From an uncultured cyanobacterium (GTDB taxonomy: Bacteria > Cyanobacteriota > Vampirovibrionia > Vampirovibrionales > JAGQHJ01): a stretch of DNA of 60,574 nucleotides. Made by a program: the position numbers and the translations under genes. The stretch lies in the NCBI GenBank assembly GCA_937922745.1, contig CALAJO010000092.1, forward strand, positions 1 to 60,574. Reading direction: 5' to 3'. Under the pieces are notes generated by a model. It searched no databases. It was not told where the DNA came from and saw only the letters and a list, made by a program, of their open reading frames with translations. Position 1 is the first letter of the stretch. Every line of letters starts with the position of its first letter. Positions 21,371 through 30,255 of the stretch are shown here, piece after piece.

Positions 21371-21652
21371 ATGAGCAGTATTTATAGTACAGGCGGATTA
21401 AAAACCCCATCGTTCCAAACCGCGAATAAAGAAGACGGCGGCGGAAACGGTCAAGCTGGCTATGATGGGCCACCCCAGCAGCAGGAGCCGGAATATCAAC
21501 CGGATTTTAATTTCAGCCGTTTCCGTTTCGGCGGGATGGATTTGGGGGATATTCCCTATACACAGCCGGTATTTGGCCCCACCAGCGCCTCGCTGGAAGT
21601 GTGGAAAACCGCGATTGCCAACTTGCTTTATCAGGATGTCGCAAAGAAATAG
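21371..21652 (+). CDS. Small orphan protein, 93 aa, Gln/Pro-rich
   Basis: The product begins MSSIYSTGGLKTPSFQT and has a disordered Gly/Gln/Pro-rich middle. An aromatic stretch follows (FNFSRFRFGGMDLG), then a C-terminal helix (LEVWKTAIANLLYQDVAK). It contains the F-R-F-G core seen in the leaders of neighbouring orphans. A near-consensus promoter stands 24 bases upstream of the coding start, so it is probably well expressed. No family is recognised. Confidence 0.6.
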   Translation: MSSIYSTGGLKTPSFQTANKEDGGGNGQAGYDGPPQQQEPEYQPDFNFSRFRFGGMDLGDIPYTQPVFGPTSASLEVWKTAIANLLYQDVAKK

Positions 21653-21676
21653 GCCTCTCTATCCGTTCCCTTGCGG

Positions 21677-22543
21677 TTAGGCGGTACGGAGCTGGGAAAT
21701 ATACTTTTGGATGGTTTCCTGTAAGGCCAGTTCCTTTACGGAAATTTCGCTGGCTTTTGAGCTGAGGGCACTGCTGGGCAAGGGCGGAAACTGGTTATTT
21801 TCCATCTGGCTGATAATGGCCTCGAGCATGGCGTTCATCGGCAGGGACAGGTATTTTTTCCGGTAATCCTCCCACAGCAGGAGCAGATCCTTTTTCTTCA
21901 TCCCCAGCGGGCAGCGGTATAAAAGCTGCAAGGTCTTAATATCGCGCTGGGTCAGGATTTGTTGTTGGGGTGTCCATTCCTTAAAGCTGGTGTCGCCTGG
22001 GTTGGCGCTATGGCCATAAATGCCTAAGGCATGGAGCATATTATGCATAATTGCAAGATAAATGCGGCTGTGGCTTAAATTACTGCCAACCTGGCTGCGG
22101 GATATGTGGATAATAAGCTCGGCGTTTTTAATTTGTCTTTCGCGCCCGATTTCCGGATAGCAGTGGTTGTTGAGGGCGTTTTCCGCCCGCCTGAATTTGA
22201 TAATGATATCTGCGGAAAACCGATCCGGCGTGATATGAAACTGGAAGCATTCGGGATCCACGCTTTCAATCCGATTGATTACGTTTTGAACCACTTGTGT
22301 CAGCTGTTTTATTTCAACAGGCGTGAATAGATAACCGTAATCCGCGCCGATAAAAATCTTCAGCGGGAATTTATTCTCTGGCCACCGGCTGATAAAGGCG
22401 TTGTCCTTCACTTCGCCATCCACATAATACCCGCCTGCGTAGCCTTGGCCGTTATTCAGCGCAGCCAGGATGTAAGTTTCCTCTTCCAGATGACTGATGC
22501 CCTTATTAATACCTTTAAACAGGTACGCACTGTTAAATTCCAT
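21677..22543 (-). CDS. Metzincin/matrixin-like protein with HNxxH active site
   Basis: A 288-aa protein whose centre reads IMHNMLHALGIYGHSANPGD. That is the matrixin zinc motif HExxHxxGxxHS with Asn (AAT codon) in place of the catalytic Glu. The three zinc histidines are all present. Upstream, FPLKIFIGADYGY and a long segment before the motif fit the N-terminal half of a matrixin-like fold. The C-terminal 90 residues are helical. There is no signal peptide. ATG 22543 has GAAAGGG 6 bases upstream; a GTG at 22561 is alternative. If the replacement abolishes proteolysis, this would be a zinc-binding pseudo-protease. Confidence 0.7.
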   Translation of the reverse strand: MEFNSAYLFKGINKGISHLEEETYILAALNNGQGYAGGYYVDGEVKDNAFISRWPENKFPLKIFIGADYGYLFTPVEIKQLTQVVQNVINRIESVDPECFQFHITPDRFSADIIIKFRRAENALNNHCYPEIGRERQIKNAELIIHISRSQVGSNLSHSRIYLAIMHNMLHALGIYGHSANPGDTSFKEWTPQQQILTQRDIKTLQLLYRCPLGMKKKDLLLLWEDYRKKYLSLPMNAMLEAIISQMENNQFPPLPSSALSSKASEISVKELALQETIQKYISQLRTA

Positions 22544-22698
22544 AAGCGACCCTTTCCTCACTTGCGCGCAAAATCATCCTTGGCGCACGCCGCTATTGCC
22601 CTGTCCCTTTAATAAAGGCATATTAGCATTTGATTTGAAAGAAGGTTTCTTTTTTTAGTATTAATTTATAGTGTTTTATCCGTAAAAAGACAGTTTCT

Positions 22699-23385
22699 CT
22701 AATTGAGTGAGGGATCAAATTCGAGTGACTCATCATCTTCCTGCAAAACGGTGATTGGAGAGCCAATCAAGGCATTAAATACTTGTGTTAACCCTTGTGT
22801 GATTGCTGTAGCGGACAACCCCGCCTGATGCGCCGCGATTGAGATCTCATTAATGTTATCTGCCAGCGTTTCGAAGATAACGGCATGCTTTCCGTTTAAA
22901 ATATATTGGCTATCGGACGCCTGATCCGGGATAAGAGCAATGCTACAGTCCTTTTTGGATTTTAAAGTGACAGGGCTGCTAAACCACTTATCCGTCATAG
23001 GAGCGCCCAGTTGGACGCCGCTTGGCGCAAAGGTTTCGTGTAAAACCAAGGCAATAATATTCCGCAATTTCTCTGGAATACTTTCAAAAAGCTTTAGTGT
23101 AAGTGGAGGGGACTGTAGAATCGCCCCTTTTGTTATTTCCAATAGAGAGGAAACGGCGTCTCGGTTTTTCATTTGTTGTGGTAACTTCGCCTGATACTCA
23201 TTGACGGTGCCTAGCAAAACCGCCACATCTGCAGGTTGATCCGGATGTTGGGCAACATAAGCTGAATGTTTACGTGCATTTGCTCTCTCATTCAAATTAT
23301 TATAAATTGCTTCGGCAATCAGTTCGTTTTGGGGGCCAAAGTTCCTGATAGGGAGAACTGCACGAAAACGGATATTTGAAATCAC
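22699..23385 (-). CDS. Orphan protein, paralogue A of a tandem pair
   Basis: This protein of about 228 aa is a clear relative of the next gene (23463-24164). They share RFxAVLPxxxFG at the N-terminus, HPxxxxDVAVLLGTxxxY, a central PVTL with KxDxxIxLxPDxAS, YILNGxHA, and GLxxVFxxLxGSPxxV near the end. I chose GTG 23385 because AAGGAT precedes it and the resulting start aligns with the paralogue; the longer frame starts with TTG at 23409. It has no signal peptide, membrane segment or recognised motif. GC is lower than in its paralogue. Confidence 0.65.
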   Translation of the reverse strand: MISNIRFRAVLPIRNFGPQNELIAEAIYNNLNERANARKHSAYVAQHPDQPADVAVLLGTVNEYQAKLPQQMKNRDAVSSLLEITKGAILQSPPLTLKLFESIPEKLRNIIALVLHETFAPSGVQLGAPMTDKWFSSPVTLKSKKDCSIALIPDQASDSQYILNGKHAVIFETLADNINEISIAAHQAGLSATAITQGLTQVFNALIGSPITVLQEDDESLEFDPSLN

Positions 23386-23462
23386 CGGCTTATCCTTTTT
23401 TCCAAGCAAGAGAACACCTTGCTGAGTGTACTTTTATTAGTATTATTATTTGAATAAAAATA

Positions 23463-24164
23463 CTAACTTATCAATGGTTGATATGGAAAGGCCCTGGCTG
23501 TGGGCGGCTCCATTTCAATAACCTGCACCGGGGAGCCTACCAGGTTGGAAAACACTTTATTAAGGCCTGACTCAAGTTCGCTACTCGCTATGCCTGCAAT
23601 GGCGGCTTTCTGGCAAATTGTATCCAGGCTTGATTCAATTCGGGCGCCAATGCCGGCATGCAAACCGTTTAGGATGTACCGGTTATTACTGGCCTTATCC
23701 GGCAAAAGCATAATTTGGGCATCGCGATCGGTTGTGAGAGTTACTGGGTGTCTAAACCAGTTTGCTGCAACCGGCGTGCCCAAGGGCGTTTTTGCAGGCG
23801 CGAAGCGACCGTTTAACGCATCTGCGATAATCTGCCGGAGTTGGGGCACAACCCCATCAAGAAGTGTTCCATTTAATACGGGCGAGTGCTTAATAGCCTG
23901 GCGGGCAGGGACGAATGCTTGAAGGATTTCCCGTTGGTTGGGAAAGCGGCTTTTCGACCGGAGGGGCGCGCGATAGTCGTCCAAAGTGCCCAGCAGTACG
24001 GCCACATCCGGAGGATGTTCGGCATACTTCTTTAAGTAAGCGAGCTGTGCAGGGCCGCTTTCTGGCGCGTTTAACCTGGCATGCAGCTCGTTTGAGATGA
24101 GCCGGGTATGCCCGCCAAAGCCCTTTAGGGGTAAAACAGCGCCAAAGCGAGAGTTTATGAACAT
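23463..24164 (-). CDS. Orphan protein, paralogue B of a tandem pair
   Basis: A 233-aa protein that begins MFINSRFGAVLPLKGFGG and aligns end to end with the downstream neighbour (22699-23385). Conserved blocks are PDVAVLLGTLDDY, RFAPAKTPLGTPV, LPDKASNNRYILNGLHA and FSNLVGSPVQVIE. Identity is only moderate, so the duplication is old. It is Ala/Leu-rich and probably mixed alpha/beta. The RFG leader and its place in a block of orphans argue for a lineage-specific family. Function is unknown. Confidence 0.65.
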   Translation of the reverse strand: MFINSRFGAVLPLKGFGGHTRLISNELHARLNAPESGPAQLAYLKKYAEHPPDVAVLLGTLDDYRAPLRSKSRFPNQREILQAFVPARQAIKHSPVLNGTLLDGVVPQLRQIIADALNGRFAPAKTPLGTPVAANWFRHPVTLTTDRDAQIMLLPDKASNNRYILNGLHAGIGARIESSLDTICQKAAIAGIASSELESGLNKVFSNLVGSPVQVIEMEPPTARAFPYQPLIS

Positions 24165-24181
24165 GTTGGGTTTCTCGCTTC

Positions 24182-24955
24182 TTACTTCTGATCTAAAAAG
24201 CGGAGCATATTTGATACGGTTTGTTCTTGAGCCGGGTCATCCAGTGTGTTACCACCCACTGGCGCTTTAGCGGGCTCTTCACCTTTCCAGTATTCCGGAC
24301 TGTCGTTTGTCGGCTTCTTTAATTGGGTGGGGCCATCCCTCTCCGGCAAGGCAAGCTCGACATCCCTTAAAAAGCTGCGTATTTCATCCAGTTTGTCAGG
24401 CGCTTCCGCCGAGGTTAAGCTTAACTTGGCCGGATCCGAATCTGGTCTTGTCCCAAATACCCGGCCGAAGGCCTGTTGATAATCCGCATGCGCCATGCCG
24501 GGATTCATTCCGTCTAGCCTGAACCAGGTTACTTTTGCGTTTTCCTTAACCGTATCCGGTGTGTCACCATCTTCAAGTTGGCGCGTATATTCCACCCATT
24601 TCGTTGGATAATCGTTTGCCACGCTTTGCAGCGTAATGCGGGTTTCGTTATCGGTAGAGGTTCTTTCGTAACGATAAACCGTCGTATCCGGCAGGCTGAT
24701 GTTGCAGGCAATCCGGCCAGCAGACTTCTCATCAAAAATGACATCGGCATCTCCTAACACCGGGTTCTCAAAAATAATGCGATTTAGCCAGCCAAGGAGT
24801 TCATCAAGATGTTCCTTTTTTTGCGCAAGGTTCAGCCCGTAACCAAAGCGAACAGTGTCGGCTGCAAGGGGTTTTAACAGATTTTGTTGTGGCGTCCTGT
24901 CAGCAGGTGCAACTGGATAGCGAGAAGGATTTAAACGCACAGGGAAAATTTTCAT
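24182..24955 (-). CDS. Orphan protein with VRFG leader
   Basis: A 257-aa protein. Residues 1-40 form a Pro/Arg/Leu-rich leader ending in ADTVRFGYG. A predicted alpha/beta domain follows (HLDELLGWLNRIIF through ITLQSVANDYPTKWVEY), then a hydrophilic tail with many Asp/Pro. GGAG and GAGAG lie before the ATG. It runs in the same direction as the paralogue pair and the metzincin-like gene, so these four may form one transcription unit. No family is recognised. Confidence 0.6.
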   Translation of the reverse strand: MKIFPVRLNPSRYPVAPADRTPQQNLLKPLAADTVRFGYGLNLAQKKEHLDELLGWLNRIIFENPVLGDADVIFDEKSAGRIACNISLPDTTVYRYERTSTDNETRITLQSVANDYPTKWVEYTRQLEDGDTPDTVKENAKVTWFRLDGMNPGMAHADYQQAFGRVFGTRPDSDPAKLSLTSAEAPDKLDEIRSFLRDVELALPERDGPTQLKKPTNDSPEYWKGEEPAKAPVGGNTLDDPAQEQTVSNMLRFLDQK

Positions 24956-25109
24956 GCTCTCAACTCCAAACCTATTTAAAACGAATGATGGCTGATTAAA
25001 ACCCGAACCAGGCGAAACATGAATGAATTGGCGAGATACATCGAAAAACTGTTACAAATTTCAATAAACAAGCCTGTGGAGCCAGATCTATCATTCGGAC
25101 GGTTTTTAT

Positions 25110-28100
25110 GTGCTGTCGTGCCTGTTCTGCCAGACAAGCCTGTATAATGGGAATCAGGATAGTATTGGAATCACTGCATTGGATCAACCGCTTACGATTG
25201 TCAAAACCACCGATCTGCGCACGCGGATGAAGCAGAAGGTGCTGTTTTTTGACGGGGCCATGGGGACGAGCATACAGACGTATGAGCTGACGCCTGGAGA
25301 TTTTGAAGGCAAGGAAGGTTGTAACGATTATCTGGTGTTGACGCGTCCGGATGTTATCCAGGCGATTCATGAGTCGTTTCTGGCGGTGGGCTGCGATTGC
25401 CTGGAAACCAACACCTTCGGATCCAACCGCATCAAGCTGGAAGAGTATGGTTTGGGACATCTGACAAAAGAGGTGAACACGGCCGCGGTCAAACTCGCAA
25501 AGCAGGCCATCGCCGCTTACGCGACGGAAGAACACCCGCGCTATATCGCAGGCTCCATCGGGCCGACAGGCTATCTCCCTTCCTCCAGCGATCCGACGCT
25601 GAGCAATGTCTCCATCCAACTGCTTTACGATGTGTTTTACGAGCAAGCCCGGATTCTGATCGAAGCCGGAGTTGATGCCCTGCTGATCGAAACGGGCCAG
25701 GACATTCTGGAGATGAAGCATGCCGCTATTGCGGCAAGGCAAGCCATCAGCGATATTGGAAAGGATATTATCCTGATGGTGCAGCCGACCCTGGATACGT
25801 CGGGGAGGATGCTGTTAGGGACGGATATTGCCGCCGCGCTGCCCTTGTTTATGGATTTAGGCGTGGATGTGCTGGGCTTGAATTGCAGTACCGGCCCGCA
25901 GGAAATGCGGGAATCCGTGCGGTACCTGTCCATGTATTCTCCCATGGCCATTTCCATCATTCCCAATGCTGGCTTGCCGGAAAATGTCGATGGCCGCGCC
26001 CACTATGTCCTGGCTCCGGAGCCGTTTGCCAAAACGTTGAATGAGTTTGTGACGGAATTTGGCGTGCAGATTGTGGGCGGGTGCTGCGGTACAACCCCGG
26101 ATCATCTCAAGGTGCTGGTCCATGAGGTAGGCGTCCGCTTGCCGAAGCCCCGCGCTATTGAACCAATTCGGCACGTTTCAAGCTCCATCCAGGCAGTGAG
26201 TTTGGATATGGACAACAAACCCATCATTGTCGGGGAGCGATTGAATTCGCAGGGGAGCCGCAAATTCAAGCAGCTGCTTCTGGCGGATGATTACGACGCC
26301 ATGGGGCAAATTGCCCGCGCCCAGGTTGATGAAGGGGCGCACCTGCTGGATATCTGCGTGGCTTTGAACGAGCGGGAGGATGAAGGCGAGCAGATGTGCC
26401 GCCTGGTGAAGGATTTGTCGCAAATGGTTCCTGCGCCGCTGGTAATTGACTCGACCGAGCCGGAAGTGATTGAAGCCGCGCTCAAGCTGGTTCCGGGCCG
26501 GGCGATCGTCAACTCCATCCACCTGGAGGGCAATGGCGAGCGGGTGCATAAAATCGCCCCGATGCTGAAGAAATATGGTGGTTCGGCCGTGGCCATGCTT
26601 ATTGATGAGGATGGGATGGCCAAGACGGCAAAACGCAAAATTGAGGTGGCTGCCAAGCTCCATCGCATTATTACGGCAGATTACGGCCTGCCTTCGCATA
26701 CGCTCATATTCGATCCGCTAACCTTTACGCTGGCCACGGGTGAGGAAGAGTTCCGCAATTCCGCAGTTGATACATTCGAAGCCATTCGCTGGATTAAGGC
26801 CAATTTACCCGGAACCTACACCATCCTGGGAGTCAGCAACGGCTCGTTCGGTTTGACGCCGCAGGCGAGAAGGGTGTTAAATAGTGTGTATCTTTACCAT
26901 GCCACAAAAGCCGGTCTCGACCTGGCAATTGTGAATCCCAAGGAGATAGTTCCCTACCCCATGCTGACCGAAACCGAACGTAAACTCGCGGATGCCCTTG
27001 TGTTAAACGAAAACGAACAAGCCCTCGCCGATTTTATCGCCTACTTTGAAACCCATGATGCCACGCAGGCTAAAGCCTCTGCCCAGGCCGAGGAGGACAA
27101 CGTGGTGCGCCCAGTCGAGGAGCAGATCCACTACCAGATTTTGAACCGGAAGAAGGAAGGCATTGAAGCCGTTCTGGAGAAGGCGCTGGAAACCTATGCC
27201 CCGGCGGAAATCATTAACCAGATTCTCCTGCCGGCCATGAAGGAAGTCGGCGACAAGATGGCGACGGGTGAACTCATCCTGCCCTTCGTGCTTCAGTCCG
27301 CCGAGGTGATGAAAAAGTCCGTGGCCTACCTGGAACAGTATCTCGACAAGGACGACCAGGTTTCCAAAGGCACGCTGGTTCTGGCCACCGTCTACGGCGA
27401 TGTTCACGACATCGGCAAGAACCTGGTGAAGACGATTTTCAGTAATAACGGCTACGTGGTACATGACTTGGGTAAGCAGGTTCCCTTGCCGGATATCCTG
27501 CGCAAGGCCAAGGAAGTGAATGCCGACGCCATTGGCCTGAGCGCGCTGCTGGTGACGACCTCCAAGCAGATGGCCTATTGTGTTGAAGAGTGCCATAAAA
27601 GCGATCTGCACTACCCTATTATTATCGGTGGCGCAGCAATCAACCGGGATTACGGGTTCCGGATTTCATGCCTGGGCGAAGAAATGGTTTATCCGGGTGG
27701 TGTGTTCTACGCCAAGGACGCCTTTGAAGGGTTGAAAGTCATGAACCGGCTGATGAACCCGGATGAGAAGCCCAAGCTGATCGAAGAATACGAAGCGGAT
27801 ATTGTCGAGCGCCGCACCCGTGCCGAACGGTACAAGGAAAACGCGCCAGCGCCGGTTGTAACCACCCAAAGCCAGGTTCGCCCTGCTGATGTAATTCCCG
27901 AGCCGCCATTTTGGGGGATGAAGCGGATTGACCCCGATGCGATTGACCTGGATGAGGTTTATCCGCTGATGGATTTCCCCTCCCTTTTCCGGCTCTCCTG
28001 GGGCTTGAAAAATACCGCCAAGGAAGAATATGACCGGATGCTGAAAGAAGAGTTCCACCCCTTGCTGGCGGAACTGTTGGAAACCTGCAAGCGGGACCGG

Positions 28101-28649
28101 ATTTTGCAGCCGATGGTGCTGTATGGCTACTTCCCTTGCTACAGCGAGGGGAATGACCTGGTGATCCTGGCGGAGGACAAGCAAACCGAACGGGCCCGCT
28201 TTACCTTCCCGCGCCAAACCAACCGGGATTTGCTCTGCCTTTCGGATTATTTTGCCCCAAAAGGTCGTGGCCAGATGGATGTGCTGCCCATGCAGTTGGT
28301 CACCATGGGGCATGAAGTCAGCAAGGTCTGCAATGCCCTGGATAAAGCCGGTGAATATGCCCGCAGCTATTACCTGCATGGCCTGGCCGTGCAAATGGCG
28401 GATGCCCTGGCCGAGTGGGCGCATCGCCATATTAAGAAAGAACTGGGAATGGCGGAAACCCAGGGCAAGCGTTACAGCTTTGGCTACCCTGCCTGCCCGG
28501 ATTTAGGGGAACAGGCCAAGCAGTTTGACCTGATGGACGTGTCGCGGTTGACGGAGATTAAGCTGACCGAGGCGTTCCAGATTGAGCCCGAGCAATCGAC
28601 ATCGGCATTGGTTGTCCATCATCCGGATGCCAAGTATTATTCCATTTAG
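25110..28649 (+). CDS. metH: Cobalamin-dependent methionine synthase MetH
   Basis: MetH moves a methyl group from methyltetrahydrofolate to homocysteine via B12. All modules are present. The homocysteine domain has FFDGAMGTSIQ, GLNCSTGP and GGCCGTTPDHL zinc cysteines. The pterin domain runs from KPIIVGERLNSQGSRKF. The B12 domain has VYGDVHDIGKNLV with the cobalt-ligating His near residue 765. The C-terminal reactivation domain ends with YSFGYPACPD. The start is unclear: the listed GTG at 25110 lies upstream of a TATAAT (25143-25148). A start at TTG 25179, or even ATG 25227, would follow that promoter. No cobalamin riboswitch is visible in the short leader. Its stop codon interlocks with that of the convergent TPR gene. 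Confidence 0.95.
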   Translation: MLSCLFCQTSLYNGNQDSIGITALDQPLTIVKTTDLRTRMKQKVLFFDGAMGTSIQTYELTPGDFEGKEGCNDYLVLTRPDVIQAIHESFLAVGCDCLETNTFGSNRIKLEEYGLGHLTKEVNTAAVKLAKQAIAAYATEEHPRYIAGSIGPTGYLPSSSDPTLSNVSIQLLYDVFYEQARILIEAGVDALLIETGQDILEMKHAAIAARQAISDIGKDIILMVQPTLDTSGRMLLGTDIAAALPLFMDLGVDVLGLNCSTGPQEMRESVRYLSMYSPMAISIIPNAGLPENVDGRAHYVLAPEPFAKTLNEFVTEFGVQIVGGCCGTTPDHLKVLVHEVGVRLPKPRAIEPIRHVSSSIQAVSLDMDNKPIIVGERLNSQGSRKFKQLLLADDYDAMGQIARAQVDEGAHLLDICVALNEREDEGEQMCRLVKDLSQMVPAPLVIDSTEPEVIEAALKLVPGRAIVNSIHLEGNGERVHKIAPMLKKYGGSAVAMLIDEDGMAKTAKRKIEVAAKLHRIITADYGLPSHTLIFDPLTFTLATGEEEFRNSAVDTFEAIRWIKANLPGTYTILGVSNGSFGLTPQARRVLNSVYLYHATKAGLDLAIVNPKEIVPYPMLTETERKLADALVLNENEQALADFIAYFETHDATQAKASAQAEEDNVVRPVEEQIHYQILNRKKEGIEAVLEKALETYAPAEIINQILLPAMKEVGDKMATGELILPFVLQSAEVMKKSVAYLEQYLDKDDQVSKGTLVLATVYGDVHDIGKNLVKTIFSNNGYVVHDLGKQVPLPDILRKAKEVNADAIGLSALLVTTSKQMAYCVEECHKSDLHYPIIIGGAAINRDYGFRISCLGEEMVYPGGVFYAKDAFEGLKVMNRLMNPDEKPKLIEEYEADIVERRTRAERYKENAPAPVVTTQSQVRPADVIPEPPFWGMKRIDPDAIDLDEVYPLMDFPSLFRLSWGLKNTAKEEYDRMLKEEFHPLLAELLETCKRDRILQPMVLYGYFPCYSEGNDLVILAEDKQTERARFTFPRQTNRDLLCLSDYFAPKGRGQMDVLPMQLVTMGHEVSKVCNALDKAGEYARSYYLHGLAVQMADALAEWAHRHIKKELGMAETQGKRYSFGYPACPDLGEQAKQFDLMDVSRLTEIKLTEAFQIEPEQSTSALVVHHPDAKYYSI
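25143..25148 (+). promoter_or_regulatory. Consensus -10 box, possible metH promoter
   Basis: TATAAT preceded by TG lies inside the longest metH reading frame. No good -35 is seen 16-18 bases upstream. If real, translation must begin downstream of about 25155. Confidence 0.35.
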
Positions 28650-29473
28650 CCTGTCGTCGTGAGATTTCTCCCGACCAAGCCCTGAAGTTCATCCTTGAAG
28701 GCGGTTACCGGCTTCAATTGATCTTCTAACAACTTTGCCACAGGGTGTTGGTTGTGGAATTGCAACCGTTGCGATGCGGCTTTCATTCGATCAGAAAGGG
28801 TGATCATCATCTCCAGGTAGTGCTGGTGGATTTGCCGGATCTGCGTGTTCATCCGTTCCCGTAAAGCTTGCACATCCGGCTTCTCCATTTTCCAGGTCTT
28901 CAGCAATTTCTTGTAAGGATCCTGGAGGAGTTCGATTAGTTCAGCCTGTTTATCCTGGTTTGCCAAGGCGGAAGCCAAGTCTTCCTGCGCCCTATTATGT
29001 TGCAAGGTGTCGGGGAATCCGGCATACCGATCATAAAAAGCCCTCAAGCCTACCTCCGCTTCCGCATAACGCCCCGCCTTTAAATGGATTTGCCCAATTG
29101 CGCCGAGGATATCTTTTGCCTGGGTGGTGGTCGGGTTGACCAGGGTGTAAGCTTCGGTATAAAGCTGAAGCGCTTCTTCTGTTTTGCCCAGCTTTGCTTT
29201 TATATGCCCCAATGCGCTTAAAGGCGTTGCCAATTGGTCTTTATTTTTACCACGGTATACTTTGCGAGAATGCTCAAGTGCTTTGGCAAATTCTATTTCC
29301 GCTTGAGCCAGGTTCCCGGCTTGGGAATACCTTTCTCCCAATTCTCTTGCATTGTACATGAGTTCCACATGGTTTGGCCCAAAGAGCCCATCGAATCGGG
29401 GTTTGGCGGTGTGTGTCGGCATTGCTGAATGATAATTTCCGGCCAAAAGGTGTTTTGTTGGAATCGTCGTCAT
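28646..29473 (-). CDS. TPR-repeat protein
   Basis: A 275-aa protein with tetratricopeptide units: ELGERYSQAGNLAQAEIEFAKALE, ALGHIKAKLGKTEEALQLYTEA and AIGQIHLKAGRYAEAEVGLRAFYD. A helical C-terminal region follows that matches nothing known. TPRs are scaffolds for protein contacts. Residues 1-35 are a leader with KPRFDGLFG, similar to leaders of other orphans in the window. GGAGAGG precedes the ATG. The 3' end overlaps the metH stop codon by 4 bases (TTAG). Confidence 0.82.
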   Translation of the reverse strand: MTTIPTKHLLAGNYHSAMPTHTAKPRFDGLFGPNHVELMYNARELGERYSQAGNLAQAEIEFAKALEHSRKVYRGKNKDQLATPLSALGHIKAKLGKTEEALQLYTEAYTLVNPTTTQAKDILGAIGQIHLKAGRYAEAEVGLRAFYDRYAGFPDTLQHNRAQEDLASALANQDKQAELIELLQDPYKKLLKTWKMEKPDVQALRERMNTQIRQIHQHYLEMMITLSDRMKAASQRLQFHNQHPVAKLLEDQLKPVTAFKDELQGLVGRNLTTTG

Positions 29474-29850
29474 TTTCCTCTCCTTAGTTTGATGGTGCGT
29501 TTATTTTAGGGTAAATAGGGCCGGGCCAAAAGCTGGGAATTGAAAAAATGAACGAACGAACCCATTTTTTGACTTTTGGGAAACGGGCTGATAAGCGGTT
29601 TACTTAAGATATATCAGGTTTTTAAGTGGTTTTTGCTGAAAAATGCTGATATAGCAAGGTAATATTCTGAAGCAAGTTGCCAAGCGTTGAAGTTGCTGTT
29701 GCTGTGATAATCACATCCATATCAAAGTTGCTACAGAATCAAATTTCTTTTTTACATTTCTTCATGTTTTGTCATCAAACGGGCGCAGAACGTTTTTATG
29801 CAAACAGATTGGTTTTCTTCTTCTCTTCTTCTACTTCTCTACTCGATGGG

Positions 29851-29880
29851 ACCCTCACGCTTAAGTGAGGGTTTATTTTT
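29851..29880 (+). terminator. Orphan rho-independent terminator
   Basis: Stem ACCCTCAC (29851-29858), loop GCTTAA, stem GTGAGGGT (29865-29872), then TTATTTTT. There is no coding gene immediately upstream on this strand. Confidence 0.75.
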
Positions 29881-30067
29881 GCTCCAATTTTATAGCAGCA
29901 TGCCATACGAACCTGTTTGCCTTTATGCCAACGCCGGGGCTCCTTCGTGTTTCCTACAAATGTATTGGTATAAAAGGTTCTCAAGCATGTCTGGAAGACA
30001 TATTTCATCCTTTTTGTTACAGTGTAAACATTGTTTGGTAACTTGGCATGCTGCCGAAAAGGTTGAT

Positions 30068-30096
30068 TTGTCCACATTTATGCTAATCTGTATACT
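30068..30096 (+). promoter_or_regulatory. Distal promoter of HEAT-queC unit
   Basis: TTGTCC (30068-30073), a 17-base spacer and TATACT (30091-30096) with a TG just before the -10. The predicted start is near 30103. Confidence 0.55.
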
Positions 30097-30120
30097 AGCT
30101 TCCATGTTAAAAGGTTAAGC

Positions 30121-30255
30121 ATGGTTTGGAGTTCCTGGATGATTTTGATATACTGTGTAGACCATTCAGATCAGGTTAAGGGTGGGATCGATCGAGGGAA
30201 TCACAAAGGGAGAACTGTGTCGTGGAATGGGAAGTCAGGCCCGCAGTGGTTATGA
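30121..30255 (+). CDS. Possible 44-aa leader ORF coupled to the HEAT gene
   Basis: ATG 30121 follows AAAAGG by about 6 bases and the frame runs to TGA 30253-30255. That stop overlaps an in-frame ATG of the HEAT gene at 30252 as ATGA. The peptide (MVWSSWMILIYCVDHSDQ then basic) has no family. It could be a translationally coupled leader if the distal promoter is used. The proximal promoter lies inside it, which argues against a stable gene. Low confidence. Confidence 0.28.
   Translation: MVWSSWMILIYCVDHSDQVKGGIDRGNHKGRTVSWNGKSGPQWL
30126..30154 (+). promoter_or_regulatory. Proximal promoter of HEAT-queC unit
   Basis: TTGGAG (30126-30131), a 17-base spacer and TATACT (30149-30154), with TGA directly before the -10. 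The predicted start is near 30161. Confidence 0.55.

Larger units (their letters stand above)
29474..30120. other. Long intergenic region with a terminator and promoters but no clear gene
   Basis: About 650 bases contain only short frames with unlikely composition. A strong terminator-like hairpin (29851-29880) has no gene ahead of it on the plus strand, so an unannotated small RNA between about 29500 and 29880 is possible. A weaker inverted repeat AAAAAATG/CATTTTTT lies near 29545-29572. No tRNA, RNase P, SRP or tmRNA core motifs were recognised. Confidence 0.5.

Noticed and set aside
24956-25178. Cobalamin or SAM riboswitch ahead of metH
   Set aside because: The gap is short and lacks recognisable B12-box or SAM-I core motifs.
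29798-30118. 106-aa plus and 93-aa minus frames in the long intergenic region
   Set aside because: Both run through the terminator hairpin at 29851-29880 and have no SD, family or plausible composition.
30103-30252. PreQ1 riboswitch controlling queC
   Set aside because: No preQ1 aptamer pattern was recognised, and queC translation begins inside the HEAT gene.
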